From NCBI RefSeq assembly GCF_027158005.1, contig NZ_JAPVLQ010000001.1, positions 1,001,745 to 1,065,744 of the forward strand: a DNA stretch of 64,000 bases, read 5' to 3'. The notes beneath the pieces were generated by a model. That model worked only from the letters and a program-made list of their open reading frames with translations, made no database searches and was not told the DNA's origin. The translations under genes and the position numbers were made by a program. This document shows positions 33,791 through 42,187 of the stretch, in pieces. The DNA comes from Rhodococcus sp. H36-A4. Its GTDB lineage: Bacteria; Actinomycetota; Actinomycetes; Mycobacteriales; Mycobacteriaceae. Each line of letters starts with the position of its first letter. Position 1 is the stretch's first letter.

Positions 33791-34774
33791 TCACAGCCTC
33801 AAGATCGCCGCCGCGGTCCCGGCAACAGTCCGGTCACCGTCGCGGGCCAACTCGGCGAGCAAGTCCCGCGCCCGGGCGCCAGGAATCTCGGCGAGCGCCT
33901 GAGTAATTCGCAAACGCATCGAAGCATCGACCGTAGCGTCGAGCTTGTCCTGCATCGCCCGCATGATGCCTTCGGAGACGGTCGGGTCGTCGGCCAACAG
34001 TCCCAGCACCTCGGCAGCCTCGACGTCGGAGCGTCCCTCGATCACTATCCGGAGAAGGGCAGGAACAGCCTCGGCGACGCGCCGCATGCCGATAGTCAAC
34101 GCGGCCCGGTCTCGCACCGCGACATCACAATCGGTGAGTGCAGTCTTCAGCAGCGTCGTGGCTTCGGTGGTGGGTATCTCCGCGATTGCGGCGGCTGCAC
34201 GGCGCCGAACCTCGACCGACTCCGAAGCCAGACCGCCGGCCAAAGCCGCCAACCCCTCACCAGCTCCCCTCGCAAGCGACCACCGCAGTGCTCCAGCTAC
34301 ATTCGGGTCATCTTCCGACAGTGCAGCCTCGACGAGCGCATCGACGGGGAGTGGCGTGCGCTCGTGCTGGGCCAACACCGCTTGCTGACGGCGGGCGCCC
34401 GATTCCGATTCGAGCTCACGTAGCAACGCGATGGTCCCCATGACGTCACCCCACTGCGAAGCCGTGTCGACCCGTTCGAGCTTTCTGAGTAGTTCCTCTT
34501 CTGCAGCGATCCGCGTCTTCGTGTGCTCGATGAGCGCCCCCACCAATTCGGCGGGCGCGAAGTCCGGCTCATCCAGTGCACGCTTGGCATCGCCGAGAGA
34601 CAGCCCCAGCGTTCTGAGGCACTCGACCTGGAAGAGGCGACGAATGTCGGCGGTGGCGTATTCACGATATCCACCGGAAGTGCGAGCCGTCGGTTGCACC
34701 AGCCCGATGGCGTCGTAGTGACGCAGCATGCGGGTGCTGACTCCCGAGCGCCGCGAGACTTCACCGATCAACAA
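33791..34774 (-). CDS. MerR-family regulator fused to HEAT repeats
   Basis: 327 residues. Residues 1-70 are a MerR winged helix (MLIGEVSRRSGVSTRMLRHYDAIGLV, seen in blocks GEVSRRSGVSTRMLRHYD, GGYREYATADIRRL), followed by the coiled-coil dimerisation helix (about 75-125). Instead of a small ligand domain, about 145-327 consists of alternating helices of HEAT/Armadillo type (EVRRRAAAAIAEIPT, AVRDRAALTIGMRRVAEAV, RLRITQALAEIPGARARDLL). HEAT arrays bind proteins, so the effector is probably a protein partner; the adjacent HEAT protein (21 bp upstream) is the obvious candidate. No metal-binding cysteines are present. Confidence 0.85.
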   Translation of the reverse strand: MLIGEVSRRSGVSTRMLRHYDAIGLVQPTARTSGGYREYATADIRRLFQVECLRTLGLSLGDAKRALDEPDFAPAELVGALIEHTKTRIAAEEELLRKLERVDTASQWGDVMGTIALLRELESESGARRQQAVLAQHERTPLPVDALVEAALSEDDPNVAGALRWSLARGAGEGLAALAGGLASESVEVRRRAAAAIAEIPTTEATTLLKTALTDCDVAVRDRAALTIGMRRVAEAVPALLRIVIEGRSDVEAAEVLGLLADDPTVSEGIMRAMQDKLDATVDASMRLRITQALAEIPGARARDLLAELARDGDRTVAGTAAAILRL

Positions 34775-34795
34775 TTTTCCGCCTCTCTCCTACAT

Positions 34796-35446
34796 CTACG
34801 TACCGGTCGCCGCCACGCGCTTTGCCACCTCGATGGATAGGGTGAAACTACTCTCGGGGTCATTCACCAGCCTTTCCGTCGCCGCCGCATGAGCGCGGAC
34901 GCGTGGATCACGGCTCGCTCCAGCGGCATGCAGAACCGGCGCCGCGTCCGACCCCAGCGCTGCCAACGCCCGGCTCGCGCTGAGCTGCATGTCATGGTCG
35001 CCCCGTCCGAGCGCCTTGACCAAGTCGGCCGCGAGCTCACCCTCGGCGCCCGACGGGACGAGGACCACGGCGGCTCGCCATGCGCTGAGCGCAACCTCGT
35101 CGTGCATGTCGTGCAGCAGTGCCGATACTGCAGGCCATGCCGTCCGATCACCGATCTTGGACAGAGTGTGCAGTGCCTGGCTACGAGCCTGCGCCGTGGC
35201 CGAGGACAGCTCCTCGAGCAACCTCGGAACCGTGATCTCCGACGGAAGTCGGCACAATGCCCACGTCAGCATGTCCCGAACGAAGAAGTCTGGTTCGACG
35301 GCACACCGCGCCAGTAAAGCCTGAGCCAGGTCCGGATCACACAGCGTTCCGGCGGAGAGTGCCGCCCGAAGGCGCGTCGAAGAATCAGTAGCGGCAAGAG
35401 CGTCGAGCAGGCGAGTATGCGGCTCGCCCTGGTCGGTCGTATTCAC
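34796..35446 (-). CDS. HEAT-repeat protein
   Basis: 216 residues built almost wholly from HEAT-like helix pairs (DSSTRLRAALSAGTLCDP, RDMLTWALCRLPSEITVPRL, ARSQALHTLSKIGDRTAWPA, MQLSASRALAALGSDAAPVL, RVRAHAAATERLV). GTG 35446 was chosen because a perfect AAGGAGG lies 8 nt upstream; the frame's first GTG at 35464 would precede that site. No catalytic motif. It comes first in a two-gene unit with the MerR-HEAT regulator. It may be an interaction module or anti-regulator; this is inference. Confidence 0.82.
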   Translation of the reverse strand: MNTTDQGEPHTRLLDALAATDSSTRLRAALSAGTLCDPDLAQALLARCAVEPDFFVRDMLTWALCRLPSEITVPRLLEELSSATAQARSQALHTLSKIGDRTAWPAVSALLHDMHDEVALSAWRAAVVLVPSGAEGELAADLVKALGRGDHDMQLSASRALAALGSDAAPVLHAAGASRDPRVRAHAAATERLVNDPESSFTLSIEVAKRVAATGT

Positions 35447-35479
35447 GACAACCACCTCCTTCACTCGACTACTCCACTC

Positions 35480-35502
35480 CTTGTCACAGTGTCAGGGTCA
35501 AG
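35480..35502. promoter_or_regulatory. Candidate MerR-type operator
   Basis: A 23-bp imperfect dyad with outer arms CTTG/CAAG (7 of 11 positions symmetric per arm) lies 33 bp before the HEAT gene start. On the minus strand it begins TTGACC, usable as a -35, so the dyad would sit over the spacer as MerR operators do. It also lies upstream of the divergent SRPBCC gene. Confidence 0.45.
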
Positions 35503-35534
35503 CGATGAAGTCACTCGATCAACGGGCAACGGTG

Positions 35535-35540
35535 CATAAT
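35535..35540 (+). promoter_or_regulatory. -10 element of a leaderless SRPBCC transcript
   Basis: CATAAT lies 6 nt before ATG 35547, with no Shine-Dalgarno sequence in between. This spacing places the transcription start at the start codon. Confidence 0.5.
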
Positions 35541-35546
35541 TGGCCG

Positions 35547-36032
35547 ATGAATCCCACTGGACTCCTCCGCCGGACGGCCGACGGTGTCGATCTCGAGCTG
35601 ACCAGAACGATTGCAGCCAACAGGGAGGACGTGTGGGCGTCGCTCACCGAATCCGAACGCACCGCGCTCTGGTTCGGTCCGTGGGAACAACTGCCGGGGA
35701 ACATGATTCGCGTTCAGATGGCGTTCGAGGAAGGCGCACCCTGGTCCGAGATGCGCATCGACGCCTGCGAGGCGCCGACCCGGCTGGCGGTTTCGATGAT
35801 CGACGATGCCGGAAGCTGGAACATGGAAGTGCTCCTGTCCGAGTCCCAGGGCGCCACAATCGTGACGCTGATCCAACATCTGAGCGACACCGAAGGGATC
35901 GGCGAAATTGGCCCCGGATGGGAGTACTACCTCGACATGCTCGTCAACTCTCGAAACGAGGAGCCACTGCCGACTTTCGACGACTACTACCCGGCCCAGG
36001 CGGAGTACTACTCCTCACTCTCGCCCCGCTAG
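35547..36032 (+). CDS. SRPBCC-family protein (AHSA1-like)
   Basis: 161 residues. DLELTRTIAANREDVWASLTESERTALWFGPWE is the characteristic start of the AHSA1/START-like fold (visible in blocks TRTIAANREDVWASLTESE and WFGPWE). The C-terminus LIQHLSDTEGIGEIGPGWEYYLDMLV follows the family pattern GPGWEYYLD. The fold has a deep cavity for a hydrophobic ligand, but actinobacterial members of this group have no defined role. ATG 35547 is preferred because a -10 element is 6 nt upstream (leaderless); the frame is open to a TTG at 35481. Divergent from the HEAT/MerR unit and may share its operator. Confidence 0.85.
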   Translation: MNPTGLLRRTADGVDLELTRTIAANREDVWASLTESERTALWFGPWEQLPGNMIRVQMAFEEGAPWSEMRIDACEAPTRLAVSMIDDAGSWNMEVLLSESQGATIVTLIQHLSDTEGIGEIGPGWEYYLDMLVNSRNEEPLPTFDDYYPAQAEYYSSLSPR

Positions 36033-36702
36033 CGGTAGGGTCTGCGTGCCGTTTCAGGGTCCAAAGGTGATCGCTCGCTCGCGGCGAGAACCGGTCGCCA
36101 GAGCTGCAGCCCTTGCGCAGCGGATGCCGGAGTGGACGGGACATGGATCCTTCGGACGCCGATCCCGTCGCACATTGGTAGAGCAGCGGTTGAAAGACAT
36201 GACTCGTTCCGCGCTCCAGCACCGTGACATCCACGTTCGCTGCGACGTAGTGCGCGTGCGGCATACAGATAGACCGGAGCCCAAGGGTCGGCCGAACACT
36301 CCAGAAAATCTATGGTGACTGGGGTAGACATTGTGGTTTCCGTCGTTTACAGTAGTTCTCGTACACGAAAGAAGAGATCGAAAGGCGCGGGAGAGGACGA
36401 ACTACCCGCGGGAAGAACGGCAGGAAGGCGATACATACCGAGAACGTCGGTTTCAGTTCTCGCGTCACCGCCGGTGCAGGTGCAGTACGAGCAGGTCTAG
36501 TTGGTAATTGGAAGAAGGGAGGAGTTGCATCGTCAGTTCGCCCATGTTGTCTTTTTAGGGCGAACACCGCAGTGTCATCAGGCAAGTGGAAATAGATGGT
36601 AGTAATTCCCCACCAGGGCCCCGGTGCGATCATGCACCGGGGCCCTTCGTCTTCGCTTACACCACAACAGTCATCCCACCGCGTGTGCAGCGGATCGATG
36701 GC
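36033..36702. other. 670-bp region with no supported gene, two hairpins
   Basis: Several short frames exist on both strands but none has a ribosome site or recognisable protein. Two hairpins stand out: GTTCGCCC/GGGCGAAC (36536-36543 with 36558-36565) and a strong 12-bp stem at 36616-36645. The purine-rich stretch at 36355-36430 and the A/G-rich run near 36505-36525 differ from surrounding coding DNA. A small RNA gene reading rightward into the 36616 hairpin is possible. Confidence 0.4.
36616..36645. terminator. Strong 12-bp hairpin
   Basis: GGGCCCCGGTGC (36616-36627) and GCACCGGGGCCC (36634-36645) pair perfectly around a GATCAT loop; on the plus strand the stem is followed by TTCGTCTTCG. It lies 58 bp beyond the stop of the minus-strand MerR-like gene and could also end a rightward transcript. 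Confidence 0.7.
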
Positions 36703-37062
36703 TCAGGCTTCGGGTGCCCCGCCTGCACCGTCGATGACTTCTTGAAGATGCGCATTGGCGCGGCGAGCGGCAGAAAGCTGATCCTCGAGAACGACGATGC
36801 GGCACGCGGCGTCGAGCGCAGTCCCCTGGTCCAGCAGATCACGGACCCTCGACGCAATTCTGAGTTGGAAGCGAGAATACCGCCGGTGCCCGCCCTCGGA
36901 TCTATGAGGAATCAACAGGTTCGCCTCGTCGAGGCTACGTAGAAATCCGGGAGTCGCATTCAACATCTGTGCGGCAGTGCCGATGTTGTACGCCGGGTAA
37001 TGCTGATCGTCGAACTTGTCACTTGCCGACGTTTCGTTCACATCGCTATTACTTTGGTTCAC
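36703..37062 (-). CDS. MerR-like small DNA-binding regulator
   Basis: 119 residues from GTG 37062, with GGAAGG 5 nt upstream; a longer frame starts at 37122 without such a site. After a polar N-terminus (NQSNSDVNETSASDKFDD), YNIGTAAQMLNATPGFLRSL and EGGHRRYSRFQLRIASRVRD form a MerR/HspR winged helix. The C-terminal helix (LEDQLSAARRANAHLQEVID) is a likely dimerisation coiled coil. No effector domain is present, resembling HspR-type repressors and short actinobacterial MerR proteins. Targets unknown. Confidence 0.8.
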   Translation of the reverse strand: MNQSNSDVNETSASDKFDDQHYPAYNIGTAAQMLNATPGFLRSLDEANLLIPHRSEGGHRRYSRFQLRIASRVRDLLDQGTALDAACRIVVLEDQLSAARRANAHLQEVIDGAGGAPEA

Positions 37063-37275
37063 AACACCTTCCGGATGAGCCCGCAACTGGCCGGCACCTG
37101 GAGACCGACACACGAGCAACACCGTTCAAGGCGCCAAGCCTGGTCCATTTACCTGAAACGACACGAGCGTCCCACGCCCCGGGTCGGATCAGTGGAATAA
37201 TACCGTTCACGCTGCAACGATGTCTACCTTGGCCACACCAGGTTTATCTGGATCGACAGGCAGTCATTGTCCCGA

Positions 37276-38598
37276 CTAGTTGTCTCGACCAACTGTGTCC
37301 GATTGATAGATGTCGGGGATACCGTCGTTGTCGTCGTCGCAGGTCTCTTCTTCGTAAATCCGCTTGTACACCTTGTTGCGAATGCGCAATAAGGCAGAAG
37401 CGAGCAGTGCGGCCAGGATCGATCCCGCCAGGACGCCGATCTTGACGTGATCATCGCGTTCGGTGCCGGGCCCGAAGGCAAGGTCACCGATCAACAACGA
37501 GACCGTAAAGCCGATGCCTGCGAGCATCGAAATTCCGACAACATCGATCCACTGCACAGACTTGTCGAGTGATGCGCGCGTAAATTTCGACAACACGAAC
37601 GTCGTTCCGAAAATGCCGATTGTTTTGCCCAGCACAAGGCCGGCGATGATGCCGAGAGCAATCGGATCACTGAGTGCACTGGTCAAACCACTGAACCCGC
37701 CAACGGTGACTCCCGCGGCGCAGAACGCGAAGACCGGGATAGCCACTCCAGCCGACAACGGACGGATTCGATGCTCGAAATGTTCCGCCAGACCTGGGCC
37801 GGCATCCGGCCCACCACCTGCGCGACTACGCACCACCGGGACGGCGAATCCGAGCAAGACACCGGCGACAGTGGCGTGAATGCCAGAGTCGTGGATCAAC
37901 ACCCAAGTGATCACCGCGAGCGGGATGAGTATCCACCAGGAACGGACCCGTTTCTGCACCGCGAGAGTGAACAATGCCAGCGGAATCAACGCCAATCCGA
38001 GAGCAACGAAGTTCACCTCGTCGGTATAGAAAATCGCGATCACGGTGATCGCGAGAAGATCATCGACCACAGCGAGCGTGAGCAGAAATGTCCGTAGCGC
38101 AGTGGGCAAATGCGTACCGATTACGGCAAGGATCGCGACCGCAAACGCGATATCGGTCGCCGTGGGAATTGCCCAACCCTGTAGGGCGCCATCACCGGTA
38201 GTCCTGTTGAGCGCGACGAATATCAGCGCCGGAACGACCATGCCGCCCACCGCGGCTGCAATGGGCAGTGCCGCACGCCGAGGGTCGCGCAGATCACCGG
38301 CAACGAATTCGCGCTTGAGTTCCAGACCGACGACGAAAAAGAAGATCGCCAAGAGACCGTCGGCCGCCCACGTCGACAGCGTGAGATCCAGATGTAACGC
38401 CGACGGCCCGAACTTGACGTTCATCAAGGACTCGTAACCGTCGGTCCACGGCGAATTCGCCCACGTCAACGCCGCGACTGCGGCAATGAGCAGCAAGATG
38501 CCGCCGACGGTTTCCTTGCGGAGAATCGCGGCGACCCGGTCCGCTTCGGACCAGGATCCACGAGAGAACAGTGGCAGCCGTTGCGAGTTGGACGACAT
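37276..38598 (-). CDS. nhaA: NhaA-type Na+/H+ antiporter
   Basis: 440 residues, about 12 membrane helices. The paired aspartates lie in [15 protein letters not shown], and [17 protein letters not shown] and [13 protein letters not shown] are further NhaA blocks. It exchanges cytoplasmic Na+ for H+ at alkaline pH. ATG 38598 follows AAAGG. The C-terminus extends past the last helix with [15 protein letters not shown], which looks like a calcium-binding thrombospondin-3/EF-hand loop and is unusual in NhaA. The gene is divergent from the BCCT gene. Confidence 0.93.
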   Translation of the reverse strand: MSSNSQRLPLFSRGSWSEADRVAAILRKETVGGILLLIAAVAALTWANSPWTDGYESLMNVKFGPSALHLDLTLSTWAADGLLAIFFFVVGLELKREFVAGDLRDPRRAALPIAAAVGGMVVPALIFVALNRTTGDGALQGWAIPTATDIAFAVAILAVIGTHLPTALRTFLLTLAVVDDLLAITVIAIFYTDEVNFVALGLALIPLALFTLAVQKRVRSWWILIPLAVITWVLIHDSGIHATVAGVLLGFAVPVVRSRAGGGPDAGPGLAEHFEHRIRPLSAGVAIPVFAFCAAGVTVGGFSGLTSALSDPIALGIIAGLVLGKTIGIFGTTFVLSKFTRASLDKSVQWIDVVGISMLAGIGFTVSLLIGDLAFGPGTERDDHVKIGVLAGSILAALLASALLRIRNKVYKRIYEEETCDDDNDGIPDIYQSDTVGRDN

Positions 38599-38967
38599 AT
38601 GTGGCGAGCCTTTCGTTGAGCGTCCCCAGCCACCGTAACGACGCTCTACTGACGGGACGTCCGGCTGAATCGGCAAGCATTTGAGCATGGTCGAACCATG
38701 CCGACCAGACTTCCCGGCGCACCGGTGGTCAGTTTATCGGTTACATCGACCGAACGACAATCGAACAGATGCAATCGCCACTCACGGCAGGTTGGCGCGG
38801 CGTCGGATACCGTCCCGTCGGTTCATCGCGACTGCTGCAGATTTATTGCTCGACCGCAAACGAGACCCGTCGATTTGGTGGGGGTTCACCGGTCGCATTA
38901 CCGTAAGTTGGAATCAATATCACTTTTTCTACATTTCCATCAAGCAATGCAAGGGATCTTCCTCGAT
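38599..38967. other. Divergent intergenic region, nhaA and BCCT
   Basis: No supported gene; the plus frame open from 38698 reads as basic low-information sequence. A small inverted repeat GCATGGT-CGA-ACCATGC sits at 38685-38701 and may be an operator for nhaA. The BCCT promoter must also lie here. Confidence 0.45.
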
Positions 38968-40842
38968 ATGAATTCTGTGATCTCAGCGTGGCGTGGCCTA
39001 CGCAAACCGGTGTTCATACCGGCCTCACTGATAATTTTCGCAATGATCATCTTCTCGGTGGTCTTCGCCAGTACCGCGTCCGATGCGTTCGAATCCCTCA
39101 ACACTGCAATTACCGACGGTGTCGGCTGGTGGTACATCCTCAGTGCCACCGGATTCGTCTTGTTCGCTCTGTATTGCGGCATCAGCCGAATCGGCAACAT
39201 CCGCCTCGGACGCGACGACGAGAAGCCCGAGTTCGGTGTCCTCTCCTGGTTCGCGATGCTCTTCAGCGCCGGGATGGGCATCGGCCTGGTGTTCTACGGC
39301 GTCGCGGAGCCTCTCTCGCACTACGTCAATCCGCCGGAAGCCGGACGAATCGAAGGTTCCACCGACGGTGCCGCGAACCAGGCCATGGAACTCACGCTGT
39401 ACCACTGGGGTTTGCATGCGTGGGCGATCTACGTGGTCGTCGGACTGGGCCTCGCCTATATGACCTACCGCAAGGGTCGCCCACTCTCCGTTCGATGGCT
39501 CCTGGAGCCCTTGCTCGGTCGTAAGCGCATCGAAGGCACCATCGGTCACGTCATCGACATCATTGCAATCGTCGGGACCATGTTCGGTGTCGCGACCTCG
39601 CTCGGCTTCGGCGTCCAGCAAATTTCAGCGGGACTCGAGTACCTGGGCTGGATCGAGAGCAGTAACTGGTTGACGATCATCCTCATCGCAGGTGTCACCG
39701 GACTGGCAACATTCTCGGTAGTCTCCGGCGTGTCGAAGGGTCTCAAATGGCTCTCCAACATCAACATGGTGCTCGCCGCCAGCTTGGCAGTATTCGTACT
39801 GATCCTCGGACCTACTTTGTTCTTGATGCAGTCCTGGGTGCAGAACCTCGGTGGCTACGTCCAAGCCCTGCCCGAGCTGATGCTGCGCACCTCGCCATTC
39901 GCCGACGATGGTTGGGCTGGGGCGTGGACGATCTTCTACTGGGGCTGGTGGATGAGCTGGGCCCCGTTCGTGGGTATGTTCATCGCCCGCATCTCGCGTG
40001 GACGCACCATCCGTCAGTTCGTCTTCGGAGTGCTGCTCGCACCGACCATCATCGGTTCGTTGTGGTTCACCATCTTCGGTGATGCAGGTATCCTGCGGCA
40101 ACGCAACGACGGCGACATGCTCACCGCAGCCGGGGAGGTCGACACCAACACCACCTTGTTCGCCTTGCTCGACGGTTTTCCACTCGCCACCGTCACGAGT
40201 GTTCTCGCGATCTTGGTGGTGGTGTTCTTCTTCGTCACCTCCTCCGACTCCGGGTCGTTGGTGATCGACATCCTGTCCACGGGTGGTGATCTCGACACCC
40301 CGAAGATCACCCGGGTGTACTGGGCAGTTCTCGAGGGCGTCGCCGCGGCAGTCCTGCTCCTGGTCGGCGGCTCCGGTTCACTGACCGCGCTGCAAACAGC
40401 GTCGATCGCGACTGCGGTGCCGTTCTCGATAGTCCTGGTTCTTGCGTGCATCTCGATGCTCAAGGCCTTCCACTACGACGTCGCCACAACCCCCAGCTAC
40501 GTCCGAATCACCGCGACGGGCGAGGCGTCCAATGGCGCGTTGGTGGCAGCGGGCAGCGAGTCCGCCGGTCCAGGACGCCGCAAGCGTGGTGCCGGAATCT
40601 CCTCGACCTTCTCCGGTCTCGCGCCGTCTCGGGATAACGTCGCGACACCCAACTCGGATCACGTGGTCGTGGCTGTCCACCAGCTTTCGTCCGACCAAAT
40701 CGGAATCCACCCGGACACCGGTGCCGTCGAGTACTCACCCGGCGAGGCCCGGCAGGATCCGCTCGGTGGAGAAACATTTGATACTCAGGAGTTCGCGGAC
40801 TCCGCCGAAGGCCATGCACAGAAGTCGCAGTCGACCGACTGA
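38968..40842 (+). CDS. BCCT-family transporter (betaine/choline/carnitine type)
   Basis: 624 residues with twelve membrane helices. The tryptophan segment WTIFYWGWWMSWAPFVGMFI followed by ARISRGRTIRQF is the BCCT signature, and GMGIGLVFYGVAEPLSHY near residue 100 matches the first conserved block (with the GMGIG-type glycine stretch of Na+-coupled members). The C-terminal ~95 residues are cytoplasmic and polar, probably regulatory as in BetP. ATG 38968 is preferred, with AAGGGA 11 nt upstream. It likely imports compatible solutes in osmotic stress, in keeping with NhaA and Kdp nearby; which solute is unknown. Confidence 0.9.
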   Translation: MNSVISAWRGLRKPVFIPASLIIFAMIIFSVVFASTASDAFESLNTAITDGVGWWYILSATGFVLFALYCGISRIGNIRLGRDDEKPEFGVLSWFAMLFSAGMGIGLVFYGVAEPLSHYVNPPEAGRIEGSTDGAANQAMELTLYHWGLHAWAIYVVVGLGLAYMTYRKGRPLSVRWLLEPLLGRKRIEGTIGHVIDIIAIVGTMFGVATSLGFGVQQISAGLEYLGWIESSNWLTIILIAGVTGLATFSVVSGVSKGLKWLSNINMVLAASLAVFVLILGPTLFLMQSWVQNLGGYVQALPELMLRTSPFADDGWAGAWTIFYWGWWMSWAPFVGMFIARISRGRTIRQFVFGVLLAPTIIGSLWFTIFGDAGILRQRNDGDMLTAAGEVDTNTTLFALLDGFPLATVTSVLAILVVVFFFVTSSDSGSLVIDILSTGGDLDTPKITRVYWAVLEGVAAAVLLLVGGSGSLTALQTASIATAVPFSIVLVLACISMLKAFHYDVATTPSYVRITATGEASNGALVAAGSESAGPGRRKRGAGISSTFSGLAPSRDNVATPNSDHVVVAVHQLSSDQIGIHPDTGAVEYSPGEARQDPLGGETFDTQEFADSAEGHAQKSQSTD

Positions 40843-40868
40843 CCGCGAACCAACTTCATATATCGGCC

Positions 40869-40905
40869 GTCGTGCCCGGATCACCTTCGATGATCCGGGC
40901 ACGAC
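40869..40905. terminator. Bidirectional hairpin terminator
   Basis: Arms 40869-40883 and 40891-40905 pair over 15 bp (GTCGTGCCCGGATCA and its complement) around a 7-nt loop. It sits between the convergent BCCT and MFS genes. Confidence 0.8.
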
Positions 40906-40919
40906 GCATATGTAGACCA

Positions 40920-42152
40920 TCACGAGCATGTGTTTCGATGCTTACGCTGCTCGACGAGCCACAGCGTGAAGCCGATGGCCGGGAAGCTCGCGCCGAGCAC
41001 GCACACGCCCGGCCAGCCGAACTGCGTATAGGCAAGAACCGACAGCGCGCTTCCGATAGAGCCCGCCATGAAGTAGGTGGTCATATATGCGGTGTTGAGT
41101 CTGCTGCGTGCATCGGGCCGAAGAGGATAGAAGAGACTCTGGTTACTGATGTGCGTGCCCTGAATGCCGAGATCGAGCAAGGCCACGCCCGCTGCCAGCA
41201 GGAACACGTTGTGTTCTCCGATTGCCAACAGCACGAAGCTGAGCGCCGTGAGCGCCACGAACCAACCCGTCTGGCGTTGCGCATATCCGCGATCGGCCAG
41301 CGTTCCTGCGAGTCGTGCAGCTAGTGCACCGGCCACCCCGACGAGGGTGAAAAGTCCGATCTGAGCATCGGACCATCCGTACCCCGGTCCGGACAGTAGA
41401 AATCCAATGGACGTCCAGAACACCCCGAACGATGCGTACGTGAGGGTTCCGTATCCGATACGCCACCGGAGCACCGGTTCTTCGCGGATGAGCTCGACGA
41501 CAGAAGCCAACAGCGCTCGATAGGACGAGACCGCACTCGGCGGCACGACGGGCAGCGTTCGAACCAGCAGCGCGGCGACAACCATCAACATCGCCGCGAC
41601 GACGAAGACCGCTCTCCAGCCCGCGACGTACGCAATCAATCCAGCGACCACGCGTGAGAGCAGAATCCCTAGCAATAGACCGGTCATCACGTTGCCGATG
41701 ACTCGGCCTCGTTCTTCTTCGGCCGCCAGCGAGGCAGCGAACGGCACCAGAACCTGACCGACCACAGATCCGACCCCCGCGACCATCGCGGCACATGCCA
41801 ACACCTGCCACGAGGGTGCTACAGCCATCACCACGAGGGACGCGCAGGTCACCGCGAGCATCCAGGTCATCAGCTTCCTGCGCTGGATCATGTCGCCGAG
41901 CGGTACGAGAAATGCCAGCCCGATGGCGTACCCCACTTGACTGGCGGTCACCACCAGGCCCACTCGCATCATCGAAGCATCGAGGCTGTCGGCGATAGCC
42001 CCCACCAGCGGCTGGGCATAGTAGCTATTGGCAACCACCAGTCCGGAGATCACTGCCATGATCCCGACGAGTCGCCCGTTCATCCGTGTCGTCGAGGGCA
42101 ATTCAGAGTGCATGTGCCCATGGTCGACAACTCCCGACCTTCTGTCCAACAT
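40920..42152 (-). CDS. MFS transporter (drug efflux type)
   Basis: 410 residues, twelve membrane helices. Motif A in the loop between helices 2 and 3 reads PLGDMIQRRKLM, and the second-half copy is GTLADRGYAQRQ. GLVVANSYYAQPLVGAIADSL at the start is characteristic of the YbjJ/YgaY-like MFS group with the NxYYxQPL motif. The start at 42152 has GGAA 6 nt upstream; ATG 42113 is an alternative. It is divergent from a LysR gene 35 bp away, which probably controls it. Substrate unknown. Confidence 0.85.
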   Translation of the reverse strand: MLDRRSGVVDHGHMHSELPSTTRMNGRLVGIMAVISGLVVANSYYAQPLVGAIADSLDASMMRVGLVVTASQVGYAIGLAFLVPLGDMIQRRKLMTWMLAVTCASLVVMAVAPSWQVLACAAMVAGVGSVVGQVLVPFAASLAAEEERGRVIGNVMTGLLLGILLSRVVAGLIAYVAGWRAVFVVAAMLMVVAALLVRTLPVVPPSAVSSYRALLASVVELIREEPVLRWRIGYGTLTYASFGVFWTSIGFLLSGPGYGWSDAQIGLFTLVGVAGALAARLAGTLADRGYAQRQTGWFVALTALSFVLLAIGEHNVFLLAAGVALLDLGIQGTHISNQSLFYPLRPDARSRLNTAYMTTYFMAGSIGSALSVLAYTQFGWPGVCVLGASFPAIGFTLWLVEQRKHRNTCS

Positions 42153-42187
42153 GTTATTCCGTAATCATTCATTGATAGAATCACTCA
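42153..42187. promoter_or_regulatory. Divergent promoter between MFS and LysR genes
   Basis: On the plus strand TAGAAT (42176-42181) is 6 nt before ATG 42188, indicating a leaderless LysR mRNA. The AT-rich 35-bp gap must also hold the MFS ribosome site, so any LysR box overlaps both starts. Confidence 0.5.

Noticed and set aside
36175..36190. GGTAGAGCAGC resembling a tRNA D-arm
   Set aside because: No acceptor stem, anticodon arm or T-arm can be folded around it.
36054..36331. Minus-strand frames of 81-107 codons in the 36-kb gap
   Set aside because: Three overlapping frames are all open because of high GC; none looks like a known protein or has a ribosome site.
38698..38967. N-terminal extension of the BCCT gene
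   Set aside because: The predicted residues are basic and unlike BCCT N-termini, and no ribosome site is present.
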